Source of the DNA: JAOUJD01 sp963811265
Lineage (GTDB): Bacteria; Pseudomonadota; Gammaproteobacteria; Burkholderiales; Burkholderiaceae_F
Reading direction: 5' to 3'
Length of the DNA: 64,000 nucleotides
Assembly (NCBI GenBank): GCA_963811265.1
Contig: CAWEQS010000024.1
Location: 65,249-129,248, forward strand
A model generated the notes under the pieces. It had not been told where the DNA came from, searched no databases, and saw only the letters and a list, made by a program, of their open reading frames with translations. Shown piece by piece: positions 37,071 to 48,701 of this stretch. Position 1 is the first letter of the stretch. Each line of letters begins with the position of its first letter. The position numbers and the translations under genes were made by a program.

Positions 37071-37721
37071 ATGCCCTGGACCCGTGAAGAAATGGCGGCG
37101 CGTGCCGCCCAGGAACTGCAGGACGGTTTCTACGTCAACCTCGGCATCGGCCTGCCGACGCTGGTGGCCAACTACATCCCGCCCGGCGTCCACGTGATGC
37201 TGCAGTCGGAGAACGGACTGATGGGGATCGGCCCGTTCCCGCTGGAGAGCGAGATCGATGCGGACCTGATCAACGCCGGCAAGCAGCTCGTCACCGCGCA
37301 GCCGGGCTCGAGCTACTTCTCGAGCGCCGACTCGTTCGCGATGATCCGCGGCGGGCACATCAACCTGGCGATCCTCGGCGCGATGCAGGTGAGCGACAAG
37401 GGCGACCTCGCCAACTGGATGATCCCCGGCAAGCTCGTCAAGGGCATGGGCGGCGCGATGGACCTCGTCGCCGGCGTCGAGCGCGTCGTCGTGCTGATGG
37501 AGCACTGCGCGAAGAACGGCGAGCACAAGATCCTGCAGGAGTGCACGTTGCCGCTGACGGGCAAGGGCGTCGTGAACCGCCTCGTCACCGACCTCGGCGT
37601 GTTCGACGTGACGCCCGACGGCCTGAAGGGCGTCGAGCTCGCGCCCGGCGTCGGCGTCGAGGAAATCCGGCTGAAGACGGGCTGCCACGTGCGCCTGTCC
37701 CACCTGAACGTGCCGGCCTGA
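37071..37721 (+). CDS. scoB: 3-Oxoacid CoA-transferase subunit B
   Basis: Beta subunit (216 residues) carrying the catalytic Glu in the SENGLMGIGPFP motif (Glu about residue 46), which forms the glutamyl-CoA thioester. YVNLGIGLPTLVANYIP, GGHINLAILGAMQV and KLVKGMGGAMDLVAG are typical. Complete. Together with subunit A it makes the active A2B2 enzyme. Product acetoacetyl-CoA would also link to the hydroxyacyl-CoA chemistry encoded by the mutase operon at 55-60 kb. Confidence 0.94.
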   Translation: MPWTREEMAARAAQELQDGFYVNLGIGLPTLVANYIPPGVHVMLQSENGLMGIGPFPLESEIDADLINAGKQLVTAQPGSSYFSSADSFAMIRGGHINLAILGAMQVSDKGDLANWMIPGKLVKGMGGAMDLVAGVERVVVLMEHCAKNGEHKILQECTLPLTGKGVVNRLVTDLGVFDVTPDGLKGVELAPGVGVEEIRLKTGCHVRLSHLNVPA

Positions 37722-37745
37722 GCGACAGCGCAGGGGAGGGGCGCG

Positions 37746-38705
37746 ATGAGCGCCGCGCATTCGCACGACCACCTGACGGAGCACGGGCGGGGCGACAGCC
37801 ACTACGGCCATCGCTCGCCCGCCGCGCGCGGCAATGCGCTCGGCATCGCCGTCGCGCTGACCTTCGGCTACGCGATCGTCGAGGTGATCGGGGGCCTGTG
37901 GTCTGGCTCGCTGGCGCTGCTGGCCGACGCGGGGCACATGGCCACCGATTCCGCGGCGCTGCTGTTCGCGCTGGCGGCGAACATCATCGCGCGCCGTCCG
38001 GTGTCCGACCGGCACTCGTTCGGGCTGGCGCGGGTCGAGGTGATCGCCGCATTCGTCAACGCGATCGCGATGCTCGCGGTCGTCGCGTGGATCTTCTTCG
38101 AGGCGTTCGACCGGATCAGGACGCCGGTGCCCGTCAAGGGGCTCGGGGTGTTCGCGATCGCGTTCGTCGGCCTTGCCGTCAACATCCTCGTCGCCTGGTC
38201 GCTGTCGCGCGACCGGGACAACGTGAACACGAGGGCGGCGTTCATCCACGTGATGGGCGACCTGCTGGGTTCCGTCGCCGCCATCGCCGCCGGCGCCATC
38301 ATCTACTTCGGCGGCCCGCTGATGGTCGACCCGCTGCTGTCGATGCTGGTCGGCGGCCTGATCCTGCGGTCGACCTTCGGCGTGCTGCGCGAGACGACGC
38401 TGGTGCTGCTCGACAGCGTCCCGGAGGGCGTGGAGTACGGCCGCGTCGGCGAGACGCTCGCCAAGATCCCGGGCGTGCTCTCGGTGCACGACCTGCACGT
38501 GTGGGCGATGGTGCCGGGGAAATCGGCGCTGTCGGCGCACGTGCTGGTTGACGACATCGAGCGCTGGCCGGTCATCCTGCACCAGGCGCGCTTCATCCTG
38601 CGCCGCGACTTCCACATCGACCACATCACGCTGCAGGCGGAGTGGCTGCGCCGCGAGCCGCCCGCGCGGGCGGTCGTCATGCAGGCCGACCTGCGCGGTG
38701 GCTGA
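37746..38705 (+). CDS. Cation diffusion facilitator (Zn2+/Co2+/Cd2+ exporter)
   Basis: A 319-residue inner-membrane metal/proton antiporter. The His-rich N-terminus (SAAHSHDHLTEHGRGDSHYGH) is followed by six membrane helices. Metal sites: ADAGHMATDSAAL in helix 2 and HVMGDLLGS in helix 5. The C-terminal cytoplasmic metal-binding domain (VHDLHVWAMVPGKSALSAHV) is CzcD/ZitB-like. Exports excess divalent metal; which one is not clear. Confidence 0.92.
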   Translation: MSAAHSHDHLTEHGRGDSHYGHRSPAARGNALGIAVALTFGYAIVEVIGGLWSGSLALLADAGHMATDSAALLFALAANIIARRPVSDRHSFGLARVEVIAAFVNAIAMLAVVAWIFFEAFDRIRTPVPVKGLGVFAIAFVGLAVNILVAWSLSRDRDNVNTRAAFIHVMGDLLGSVAAIAAGAIIYFGGPLMVDPLLSMLVGGLILRSTFGVLRETTLVLLDSVPEGVEYGRVGETLAKIPGVLSVHDLHVWAMVPGKSALSAHVLVDDIERWPVILHQARFILRRDFHIDHITLQAEWLRREPPARAVVMQADLRGG

Positions 38706-38720
38706 ACGCGGCCCCGTTCG

Positions 38721-39452
38721 CTACAGGCCGAGCTTCTTCAGCAGCATCATCGCGCCCATCAGCACCGGCTGGTGGACGAGGTACACCGTCAGCGCCCACG
38801 TTCCGAGAAACAGCAGTGCGCGCGGCGGACGCTGCTCGATCGGCGCCAGCCACGCTGGCACGCGCCAGTCCGCGCGCTGCCAGAGCGCGCCGAGCCCGAT
38901 GCCCGCGAGCACGGCCGCGATCCACGGGAACAGCGGCACGTAGTCCTCGGTGCGCGGCTTCTGCGTGACGAAGCCGATCACGTTCGCCGGCGTCGCGTTG
39001 AACGCCGGGTCGGAATACACCAGCCACGCGACGAAGGCGACGACGGCCAGCGCCAGGTTCCAGGCGCCCAGCCGCACCAGCGGCCGCGCGATCAGCAGCG
39101 CCAGCGCGATGAAGTGGAGGATGCCGAACCAGATGAAGCGCGGCCCGAACATCAGCCAGCTGCCGAGCGACACGAGGGCCGCCGCCGCCGCCACCTCGGC
39201 CCAGCGCCGGAGGAAGTCGCCGAGGCCCGGCTTGAACGACATGCGCAGCACGAGGCTCACGCCGACCAGCAGCAGGAACTGCGTCACGATCGCCGTGCGC
39301 CACCCGACCCATGGTTGGTCGCGCGTCATCCGCAACGTCAGCCAGCCGAAGTGGCTCAGGTCGTAGATGAAGTGGTAGACGATCATCTGCGCGACGGCGA
39401 AGCCGCGCAGCACATCGACCAGCGCAAGCCGCGTGGAACGGGCAGGGGGCAT
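38721..39452 (-). CDS. DUF1624 membrane protein (HGSNAT-like acyltransferase family)
   Basis: A 243-residue protein with about seven membrane segments. Opening R-x-x-x-V-D-V-L-R-G-F-A-V with the conserved Arg-Gly is typical of the heparan-alpha-glucosaminide N-acetyltransferase-like DUF1624 family, followed by MIVYHFIYDLSHFGW with the conserved His. Also WIAAVLAGIGLGALW and LTVYLVHQPVLMG near the end. Role in bacteria is unknown, possibly acyl transfer to an envelope glycan. Convergent with the CDF gene. Confidence 0.82.
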   Translation of the reverse strand: MPPARSTRLALVDVLRGFAVAQMIVYHFIYDLSHFGWLTLRMTRDQPWVGWRTAIVTQFLLLVGVSLVLRMSFKPGLGDFLRRWAEVAAAAALVSLGSWLMFGPRFIWFGILHFIALALLIARPLVRLGAWNLALAVVAFVAWLVYSDPAFNATPANVIGFVTQKPRTEDYVPLFPWIAAVLAGIGLGALWQRADWRVPAWLAPIEQRPPRALLFLGTWALTVYLVHQPVLMGAMMLLKKLGL

Positions 39453-39619
39453 CGACGGCGGGACTGTGAGCGACGCGCGATGCTACCGCGCGACCCGGCA
39501 GCGCCGCCGGCTGGGTCGGCCCGACTCGACCCGGGCCTTCCAGGCGACGGCGCGCGGGGCGCATAATGCGGCCAAAACACGCGTCGCGTGCACTCACGAC
39601 GAGCGCGAGGGGGGAATCG

Positions 39620-40042
39620 ATGAGAAGGGTGATCGTTCCGGTCGACGGATCGGAGTGCTCGTTGCGTGCGGTCCGGTACCTGGTGGATGGCGCCGCGAGC
39701 GGGCAGCGGCCGGAGATCCACCTGGTCAACGTCCAGCCGGCGCTGCCGACCGAGGTAGGACAGTTCGTCGCGCGCGAGAACATCCACGATTTCCATCACG
39801 AACAGAGCGGGGATGCACTGCGTCTCGCAGCCGAAGGACTCGCGGCCGCCGGGATCCCGTTCACCGTGCACGAAGAGGTCGGCTCCACCGCGGAGCGCAT
39901 CGCCGCTCTCGCCACCCAACTCGGCTGTGACCACATCGTGATGGGAACGCACGGGCGCAGCGCGCTGACGGAGTTCCTGGTCGGCAGCACGACGCTGAAG
40001 GTGCTGCACCAGGCCAAAGTGCCGGTCGTGCTGGTGAAGTGA
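39620..40042 (+). CDS. Universal stress protein, ATP-binding type
   Basis: A 140-residue single-domain UspA protein. N-terminal MRRVIVPVDGSECSLRAVRY and ATP-binding motif G2xG9xGS: GTHGRSALTEFLVGST (about residues 113-128). It lies 40 bases before the antiporter gene, with a second Usp gene after it. A CATAAT (39562-39567) upstream could be its -10. Possible role: nucleotide-dependent regulation of the adjacent transporter (inference). Confidence 0.9.
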   Translation: MRRVIVPVDGSECSLRAVRYLVDGAASGQRPEIHLVNVQPALPTEVGQFVARENIHDFHHEQSGDALRLAAEGLAAAGIPFTVHEEVGSTAERIAALATQLGCDHIVMGTHGRSALTEFLVGSTTLKVLHQAKVPVVLVK

Positions 40043-40082
40043 GCACGCAGGCCAACCTGTTCAACCTCCCGGGAACTCCGCG

Positions 40083-41401
40083 ATGACCGCACTTGCCTGG
40101 TTCGCATTGATCGTCTTTGCCCTGTCGATCGTCGCCGTGATCTCCAACGTCGTCGACGGCACCGTCGCCGCGCTGCTCGGCGTGATCGTGATGGTGTGGT
40201 TCGGGGTGATGACCGACGTGGACGCGTTCCAGCTGGTCGACTGGAACGTGATGGCGATCCTGGTGAGCATCTGGGTGATCGCCAGCTACTTCGGAAAGAC
40301 CGGGGTGCCCAGCTGGCTGTCGGTGCAGGCGCTGCGGCTGTCCGGGGGACGTCCGGGCCTCCTCGTGATGATCCTGTCGATGCTGGCCGGCGTCATCTCG
40401 ATGTTCGTCGACAACGTCGTCGTGATCCTGATGATGGCGCCGGTGGCGTTGCCGCTGGCGCGCGCGCTGAAACTGCCGGTCACTCCCGTGGTACTGATGA
40501 TCGGCTTTAGCCGCCAACTTCATGGGAACGGCCCTGCTGCTCGGCGACCTGCCGCCGCAGATGCTGCACAGCGTCTCCGGCGCCGAGTTCAGGCGACTTC
40601 ATCTGGCAGCACGGGCGCCCATCCTCGTTCCCGATCCTGGTGGTGACGTTCGTGATCACGCTCGGCGCGATGTACGCGTACGGCTTCCGCGCGCACGGAC
40701 GGCAGGCGGTGGACATCGAGAAGCTCGGCATCGAGACGCAGATCCCGAACAAGCTGTTCGCCGGAGTCGTCGTCGGCTGGTTCCTGCTGACGGTTCTCGG
40801 CATGGCGTTCCGGCAGGCGCTCGGCGTCAAACTCGGGTTCATCGCGATGACGGGTGCGATCACGCTGGTGCTGCTGCTCGAGCTGCTCGGCGACCGGGTG
40901 AAGGCGCCGGACTTCGAGGAAGTGCTGGGCGAACTCGACTGGCGCGCGATCTTCTTCTACATCGGGCTGTTCGCGCTGGTCGGCGCGCTCGAGAAGATGC
41001 ACATCCTCGACCAGCTGGCCGTCGCCCTGAAGCCGATCTTCCTCGAGAACCTCGCCCTCGGGGCGACCCTGATGTACTGGATCACGGTGCCGATCGTCGG
41101 CATCGTCGAGCACGACGCGTACATCCTCACGTTCCTCTACACGATCAAGGAACTGCAGGCCGACGGAGTGGAAGCCTGGCCGCTGTGGTGGATGCTGGTC
41201 TGGGCCGGCACGCTCGGCAGCAACCTTACCGTGGCCGGTGCGCCGGCGCTCTTCGCCGCGCTCAACATCTGCGAGCGCGAGGAGAAGCGCAAGGTCTCGC
41301 TGCGGGAGTTTCTCTCGTGGAGCGTCCCTTTCACGCTGGTCGCGGCCTTCGTTTGCTACGTCCTCGGCATGCTGATCTGGGTCCTTCCGTACGCCAAATA
41401 G
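40083..41401 (+). CDS. NhaD/ArsB-family ion transporter, frameshifted
   Basis: Ion transporter superfamily membrane protein, 438 residues after repair, about 11 hydrophobic segments. Family features: WNVMAILVSIWVIASYFG, SMFVDNVVVILMMAPVALPL in the N-terminal half and WAGTLGSNLTVAGAPALFAA in the C-terminal half, the repeat signature of NhaD Na+/H+ antiporters and related arsenite or anion carriers. Two one-base insertions break it: after GGCTTT at about 40509 and an A at about 40591. Removing both gives MIGFAANFMGTALLLGDLPP and GAEFGDFIWQHGRPSSFPIL. As sequenced, the first frame ends at 40646. Substrate not determinable; NhaD-like is the best guess. Confidence 0.8.
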
Positions 41402-41410
41402 GAGCGAGCT

Positions 41411-41854
41411 ATGTTCAAGCACATCCTGATTCCCACCGACGGGTCCGAGTTGTCCGGCAAGGCGGTCAAGGCGGCGGTGGAACTGGCCGCGGCGGTCGGC
41501 GCGAAGGTGACAGGCTTCTTCGCGGCTCCGGCGGCGACGCCGGTCATCTACGACGACCTGCTTCCCGTCGGCTACGTGACACCCGAACAGCACGAGGCGC
41601 TGATCAAGGCGGCCGCCAGGAAGCACCTCGCATTGATCGAGGACGCGGCGCGTGCGGCGGGGGTGCCGGTCGACGTGGTGTCGGTCACGAGCGAATACCC
41701 GGCCGAGTCGATCGTCGAGACCGCGCGCGACCGCGGGTGCGACCTGGTCTTCATGGCGTCGCACGGGCGGCGTGGGTTGAAGGCCGTCCTGCTCGGCAGC
41801 GAAACGCACAAGGTCCTCGTGCACTCGCAGATTCCCATCCTCGTCTACCGCTGA
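41411..41854 (+). CDS. Universal stress protein
   Basis: A 147-residue UspA-domain protein starting MFKHILIPTDGSELSGKAV. Nucleotide motif ASHGRRGLKAVLLGSETHK retains the G2xG9xGS spacing with the first Gly changed to Ala. It begins 9 bases after the antiporter gene, so the transporter is bracketed by two Usp genes, both within short distance and probably co-transcribed. The two Usp proteins are clearly different sequences, not a recent duplication. Confidence 0.9.
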   Translation: MFKHILIPTDGSELSGKAVKAAVELAAAVGAKVTGFFAAPAATPVIYDDLLPVGYVTPEQHEALIKAAARKHLALIEDAARAAGVPVDVVSVTSEYPAESIVETARDRGCDLVFMASHGRRGLKAVLLGSETHKVLVHSQIPILVYR

Positions 41855-41888
41855 CCCGCGTGCGGCCGGTCACGGCCGGAGTCCCGAA

Positions 41889-42872
41889 ATGTGGCTGACG
41901 CGCCGGCTGGTCGTGATCGCCGTAGCCGGTTGCCTCGCAGCAGCGCTGCCGGCGGCGGCGGTCGACTTGCAGGGCCACCGCGGCACGCGCGGACTGGCCC
42001 CGGAGAACACGCTGGCGGCATTCCGGAAGGCGATCGAGATCGGCGTGACCACGCTGGAGACCGATCTCGCCCTGACTGCCGACGACGTGCTGGTGCTCTC
42101 GCACGAGCCGAACCTGAGCCGCGCGCTGACACGCACTGGCGACGGGCGCTGGCTCGCGGAGGATGGCGCGCCGATCCGCTCGCTGACGTCGAGCAAAGTG
42201 CGCGCGTACGACGTCGGGCGGCTCGATCCGTCCCACCCAGACGCGAAGACCTGGCCGCATCAGGTGCCGGCGGACGGCGAACGCATCCCGACTCTCGCGG
42301 AACTCTTCGCGCTCGCGCGCGACGCCCGTTCGCCGGGCGGGCGACCGATCCGTTTCAACATCGAGACCAAGCTGACTCCGGACAGTGCGGTGCCGACCGC
42401 ATCGGCCGAGGAGTTCGCCCGTGCGGTCGCGCGCGAAATCGCCGCGGCCGGAGTCGGCGAGCGGGTGACGGTGCAGTCGTTCGACTGGCGCTCGCTGCGC
42501 GCGCTGAAGCGCGTCGCACCGGATATCCGGACCGCCTGCCTGACGATCGAGTCGAGCAGGATGAACACGGTGCGCGAGGACGGGAGCGGGGCGTCGCCGT
42601 GGCACGACGGGTTGAAGCGGGTCGATTACGGCGGCTCGCTGCCCCGGACGGTGCAGGCGGCTGGCTGCAGCGCCTGGTCGCCCCTCTGGCGCAATCTGAC
42701 CCCTGATCTGGTGGCCGAGGCGCACGGGCTGGGCCTGGCGGTAATTGCGTGGACGGTCAACGAGCCGGCCGACATGGAGCGAGTGCTGGACTTCGGCGTC
42801 GACGGGATCATCACCGACTATCCGGACCGCGCGCGCAGCATCCTCGCGAAGCGAGGCATGCCGGTCGACTAG
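41889..42872 (+). CDS. Glycerophosphodiester phosphodiesterase, periplasmic
   Basis: A 327-residue exported GDPD/GlpQ-type enzyme hydrolysing glycerophosphodiesters to glycerol 3-phosphate and an alcohol. The signal peptide ends LAAALPAAA. Catalytic pair HRGTRGLAPENTLAAF and the metal-binding ETDLALTADDVLVLSHEP follow. Further: RFNIETKLTP, VQSFDWRSLRALKRV, AWTVNEPADMERVLDFGVDG and IITDYPDRA at the end. ATG at 41889. It starts 34 bases after the second usp gene. Confidence 0.93.
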   Translation: MWLTRRLVVIAVAGCLAAALPAAAVDLQGHRGTRGLAPENTLAAFRKAIEIGVTTLETDLALTADDVLVLSHEPNLSRALTRTGDGRWLAEDGAPIRSLTSSKVRAYDVGRLDPSHPDAKTWPHQVPADGERIPTLAELFALARDARSPGGRPIRFNIETKLTPDSAVPTASAEEFARAVAREIAAAGVGERVTVQSFDWRSLRALKRVAPDIRTACLTIESSRMNTVREDGSGASPWHDGLKRVDYGGSLPRTVQAAGCSAWSPLWRNLTPDLVAEAHGLGLAVIAWTVNEPADMERVLDFGVDGIITDYPDRARSILAKRGMPVD

Positions 42873-42950
42873 CACGCCGACCGCCTCCGGCGAGCCGCGC
42901 TTCATCGCGCGCACGGGCACGATTTCGGCGGCTGCCGACGGCCGCCTCTG

Positions 42951-42972
42951 TATACTGCCGCTTTACCGGTAA
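42951..42972 (+). promoter_or_regulatory. Candidate pyrG promoter (-10) and adjacent palindrome
   Basis: TATACT (42951-42956) lies about 50 bases ahead of the pyrG start; the -35 region is poor. A perfect 10-bp palindrome TTACCGGTAA (42963-42972) falls at the expected transcription start and could be an operator. Called from sequence pattern only. Confidence 0.35.
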
Positions 42973-43008
42973 CGCCTCGCCTCAGGCCAATGGGGCAGTG
43001 CGGAAACG

Positions 43009-44681
<1,673 letters not shown>

Positions 44682-44685
<4 letters not shown>

Positions 44686-44759
44686 GCGCCGCACGGCCGC
44701 TCCGAAGGCGCTCGCTCCCCCTTGGGGGGACGGCGCGAAGCGCCAAGGGGGTCAGATGA
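44682..44759 (+). repeat. Intra-operon GC-rich repeat with micro-ORF (pyrG-kdsA)
   Basis: A copy of the element before nuoE. It starts in the pyrG stop (ATGA at 44682-44685), encodes 25 residues beginning MSAARPLRRRSLPLGGT, and its own TGA (44757-44759) overlaps the kdsA ATG at 44756. The three frames thus form an unbroken ATGA-ATGA relay. Inverted repeats GAGCGCC/GGCGCTC, CCCCCTTGG/CCAAGGGGG and GGCGC-gaa-GCGCC are present. Confidence 0.72.
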
Positions 44760-45610
44760 AGCTGGCCGGCTTCGACGTCGGGCTCGATCGCCCGTTGTTC
44801 CTGATCGCCGGGCCGTGCGTGATCGAGTCCGAGGCGCTGGCGATCGACGTCGCCGGCCGGCTCAAGGAGATCACGGGCGCTCTCGGCATTCCCTTCATCT
44901 ACAAGTCGAGCTTCGACAAGGCGAACCGCAGCTCGGGCAAGAGCTTCCGCGGCCTCGGGCTCGCAGAAGGCCTGCGCATCCTGTCCGAGGTGAAGCGCCA
45001 GGTCGGCGTTCCGGTGCTGACCGACGTGCACGAGGTCGACGAGATCAAGCCCGCCGCCGCGGTGGTCGACGTCCTGCAGACGCCGGCGTTCCTGTGCCGC
45101 CAGACCGACTTCATCCGCGCGTGCGCCGTCAGCGGCCGGCCGGTGAACATCAAGAAGGGCCAGTTCCTCGCGCCCGGCGACATGAAGAACGTGATCGACA
45201 AGGCGCGCGAGGCCGCCCGCGAAGCGGGGCTGCCCGAGGACAGCTTCATGGCGTGCGAGCGCGGCGTCTCGTTCGGCTACAACAACCTCGTCTCCGACAT
45301 GCGGTCGCTCGCGATCATGCGCGAGACCGGCGCGCCGGTGGTGTTCGACGCGACGCACTCGGTGCAGTTGCCGGGCGGGCAGGGCACGTCGAGCGGCGGG
45401 CAGCGCGAGTTCGTGCCGGTGCTGGCGCGCGCGGCGGTGGCGGTCGGCGTGGCGGGCCTCTTCATGGAAACCCATCCGAACCCGGCGGAGGCGAAGTCGG
45501 ACGGTCCGAACGCCGTGCCGCTGAACCGCATGAAGGACTTGTTGTCGACGCTGGTCGAGCTCGACCGCGTCACGAAGAGCAACGGCTACATCGAAGCCGA
45601 TTTCCGCTGA
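44756..45610 (+). CDS. kdsA: 3-Deoxy-8-phosphooctulonate synthase (KDO-8-P synthase)
   Basis: Condenses phosphoenolpyruvate with arabinose 5-phosphate for the lipopolysaccharide inner core. The 284-residue protein contains FLIAGPCVIESEALA, the substrate motif FIYKSSFDKANRSSGKSFRG, LTDVHEVDEIKPAA, and VVFDATHSVQLPGG. PEP could come from enolase, encoded two genes downstream. pyrG-kdsA-eno-ftsB order is common in betaproteobacteria. Confidence 0.96.
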   Translation: MKLAGFDVGLDRPLFLIAGPCVIESEALAIDVAGRLKEITGALGIPFIYKSSFDKANRSSGKSFRGLGLAEGLRILSEVKRQVGVPVLTDVHEVDEIKPAAAVVDVLQTPAFLCRQTDFIRACAVSGRPVNIKKGQFLAPGDMKNVIDKAREAAREAGLPEDSFMACERGVSFGYNNLVSDMRSLAIMRETGAPVVFDATHSVQLPGGQGTSSGGQREFVPVLARAAVAVGVAGLFMETHPNPAEAKSDGPNAVPLNRMKDLLSTLVELDRVTKSNGYIEADFR

Positions 45611-45621
45611 GGAGCGCGCCC

Positions 45622-45924
45622 ATGGCTGCCGGCTACGTCGTCGTCGAAATGAAGATCTCCGATCCCGAGAGGTACAAGGAGTACATGGCGGCCGCGCCGG
45701 CGACGATCGCTGCAGCCGGCGGCGAGTACCTCGTCCGCGGCGGCAAGTCCGAGACGCTGGAGGGCAGCTGGAATCCGGTCCGCGTCGCCGTCCTCAAGTT
45801 CCCGAGCTACGAACAGGCGAAGGCCTGGTACGACGGCGAGCAGTATCGACAGGTGCGCACCAGGCGCGCCGGCGCCACCGAGTTCTTCAACGCGATCCTG
45901 GTCGAAGGCGTGCCGACGGCCTGA
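45622..45924 (+). CDS. DUF1330 family protein
   Basis: A 100-residue ferredoxin-like (dimeric alpha-beta barrel) protein: GYVVVEMKISDPERYKEYMA, then GGEYLVRGGKSETLEGSW and AVLKFPSYEQAKAWYDGEQY. DUF1330 proteins are common and uncharacterised. It sits between kdsA and eno in the same direction with short gaps, so it is probably co-transcribed. Confidence 0.9.
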   Translation: MAAGYVVVEMKISDPERYKEYMAAAPATIAAAGGEYLVRGGKSETLEGSWNPVRVAVLKFPSYEQAKAWYDGEQYRQVRTRRAGATEFFNAILVEGVPTA

Positions 45925-45953
45925 ACCCTTCCGAACAAGACCCCAACAACGAC

Positions 45954-47237
<1,284 letters not shown>

Positions 47238-47244
47238 TCAGCCG

Positions 47245-47550
47245 ATGCGGATCGTCGCCATCATCCTTGCCGTGCTGCTGCTGGCGATCCAGTGGCCGCT
47301 GTGGTTCGGCAAGGGAGGGTGGCTGCGCGTGTCCGAGCTCGAGCGCCAGCTCGCCGCGCAGAAGACGGTCAACGCGGGGCTCGGGGAGCGCAACGCGCAG
47401 CTGGCGGCGGAAGTCGCCAGCCTGCGCGAGGGCCGCGGCGCCATCGAGGAACGCGCGCGCCACGACCTCAACATGGTCCGCGAAGGCGAGACCTTCTTCC
47501 AGCTGATCGGCAGCCGCGCCGATCCAGTGCCGACCGCCAGTTCCCGCTGA
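47245..47550 (+). CDS. ftsB: Cell division protein FtsB
   Basis: A 101-residue bitopic divisome protein (FtsQLB complex). Short cytoplasmic N-terminus, one membrane helix (IVAIILAVLLLAIQWPLWF, residues 3-21), then a periplasmic coiled coil (VSELERQLAAQKTVNAGLGE...LREGRGAIEERAR) and the conserved LNMVREGETFFQLI. Starts 7 bases after eno, the usual place. Confidence 0.94.
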   Translation: MRIVAIILAVLLLAIQWPLWFGKGGWLRVSELERQLAAQKTVNAGLGERNAQLAAEVASLREGRGAIEERARHDLNMVREGETFFQLIGSRADPVPTASSR

Positions 47551-47633
47551 CGCCGCATCGCGCGGTCGCGCTGCATGCGTGTGAATGGCAGGGCCGCGTG
47601 TCGCCCGGCACGGGGGCCGCGCCCGCCGGCCGT

Positions 47634-48509
47634 TCAGCTTCGCAGGGCCAGGGGCTCGAATTCCGACTGCTCGCGGATCGTGGCCAGGAGCCACATCCAG
47701 GCGCCCGGGTTCTGCCGGACGAATCGAAGCCAGCCAGCGACCTGCGCCGCGACGAAACGAGTCCGGGTGTCGCGAACGCGCAGCCGGGCGACGCTGTGGA
47801 TTGCGTGCGTCACCTCGTGGATGAAGACGACCGCGCGCTGCGGGCCGTGCAGGTGCTCGTACAGTTCGACGACGTGTTCCCGATTCGAGACGCTGAAAAA
47901 GCCGTCGACGCTGTGGCGCATCGCCGTCTTGTGGCTCAACGGCTTGAATCGCACGACGTAGTGGTCGACGAGGACGGCCTTCGGAATGCAGGCGCTGCGC
48001 TGGCTTGTGCCCGAGGCAACCTGCTCGAAGCGCGCGCCGGGCTTGACCGAGGTTGCCAGCAGCCGGTTGAACCAGAGCCAGACCTCAGGATTCTGCTGCG
48101 CGAACGAAACCAGTCCTGCCGCGAGGCTCTGGGTGAACGCCTCTTCGATGCAGCCCGTCTGGCAGCCAGCCGCCGCGTGGATGAGACGGACAAGGGCGCT
48201 GAAGAACTGAAACGCGAGACGCTCGCCGGTCAGGGACTCGTGCAGCCAGACCATGCCCTGGCTGAGTTCGATTTCCACCAGCCGCCGCCGGGTGCGCATC
48301 GCGTCCCGATGCGCATGGACGACCGCGAGCCGGAACGGCCCGACGGTCATCCGCAACGGGAAAGCCGCCTCGGGGGGAAGCCGAACGGCGGCATGCGGCA
48401 GGATGATCGGGCGCGGCCGGATCGGTGACGAACCGGTGGCGAAGACGGCGGGGCGCATCGTGATGCCTGGACGGCAGGTATGGAACTTCGGCCATGGTAC
48501 GGCCAACAT
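47634..48509 (-). CDS. Uncharacterised protein with duplicated metallopeptidase-like domain (HExxH)
   Basis: A 291-residue protein I do not recognise. It has an ungapped internal repeat of period 127: residues 85-146 align with 212-273. Identical pairs include V87/V214, L89/L216, E91/E218, L93/L220, G95/G222, A131/A258, G132/G259, F136/F263, Q139/Q266, N140/N267, P141/P268, W144/W271 and W146/W273. The second copy has HEVTHAIH (231-238), a zinc-protease-type HExxH. The first has SALVRLIH in the same place, so its metal site is gone. No signal peptide. ATG 48509 is used; ATG 48458 or 48353 are possible. An unusually AT-rich promoter region lies upstream. Proteolysis is inferred from the motif only. 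Confidence 0.65.
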   Translation of the reverse strand: MLAVPWPKFHTCRPGITMRPAVFATGSSPIRPRPIILPHAAVRLPPEAAFPLRMTVGPFRLAVVHAHRDAMRTRRRLVEIELSQGMVWLHESLTGERLAFQFFSALVRLIHAAAGCQTGCIEEAFTQSLAAGLVSFAQQNPEVWLWFNRLLATSVKPGARFEQVASGTSQRSACIPKAVLVDHYVVRFKPLSHKTAMRHSVDGFFSVSNREHVVELYEHLHGPQRAVVFIHEVTHAIHSVARLRVRDTRTRFVAAQVAGWLRFVRQNPGAWMWLLATIREQSEFEPLALRS

Positions 48510-48550
48510 TCGTGCGGGGCTTGCCGTGCTGAGAAGTTGCCTGAGGAAGT

Positions 48551-48590
48551 CTTCTTAATACATTGATATATATAGATATAAAATTGATCG
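48551..48590 (-). promoter_or_regulatory. AT-rich upstream region of the HExxH-repeat gene
   Basis: A 40-base run of A and T (TTGATATATATAGATATAAA and flanks) that stands out sharply in this GC-rich window. On the minus strand it offers several TATA-type -10 boxes 45-80 bases before the ATG at 48509. A small hairpin CCCGA-tctg-TCGGG follows near 48599. Probably a promoter and possibly a target for an AT-binding silencer (inference). Confidence 0.4.
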
Positions 48591-48701
48591 GTCGGATGCC
48601 CGATCTGTCGGGTATGGCACGAAGAAACTTCCCGCGGAACTTCACGGAAGCGGCAGAAGTTCCTGGCGGTGACAGGACGCGATCGCCGTGGGAATAGCGC
48701 C

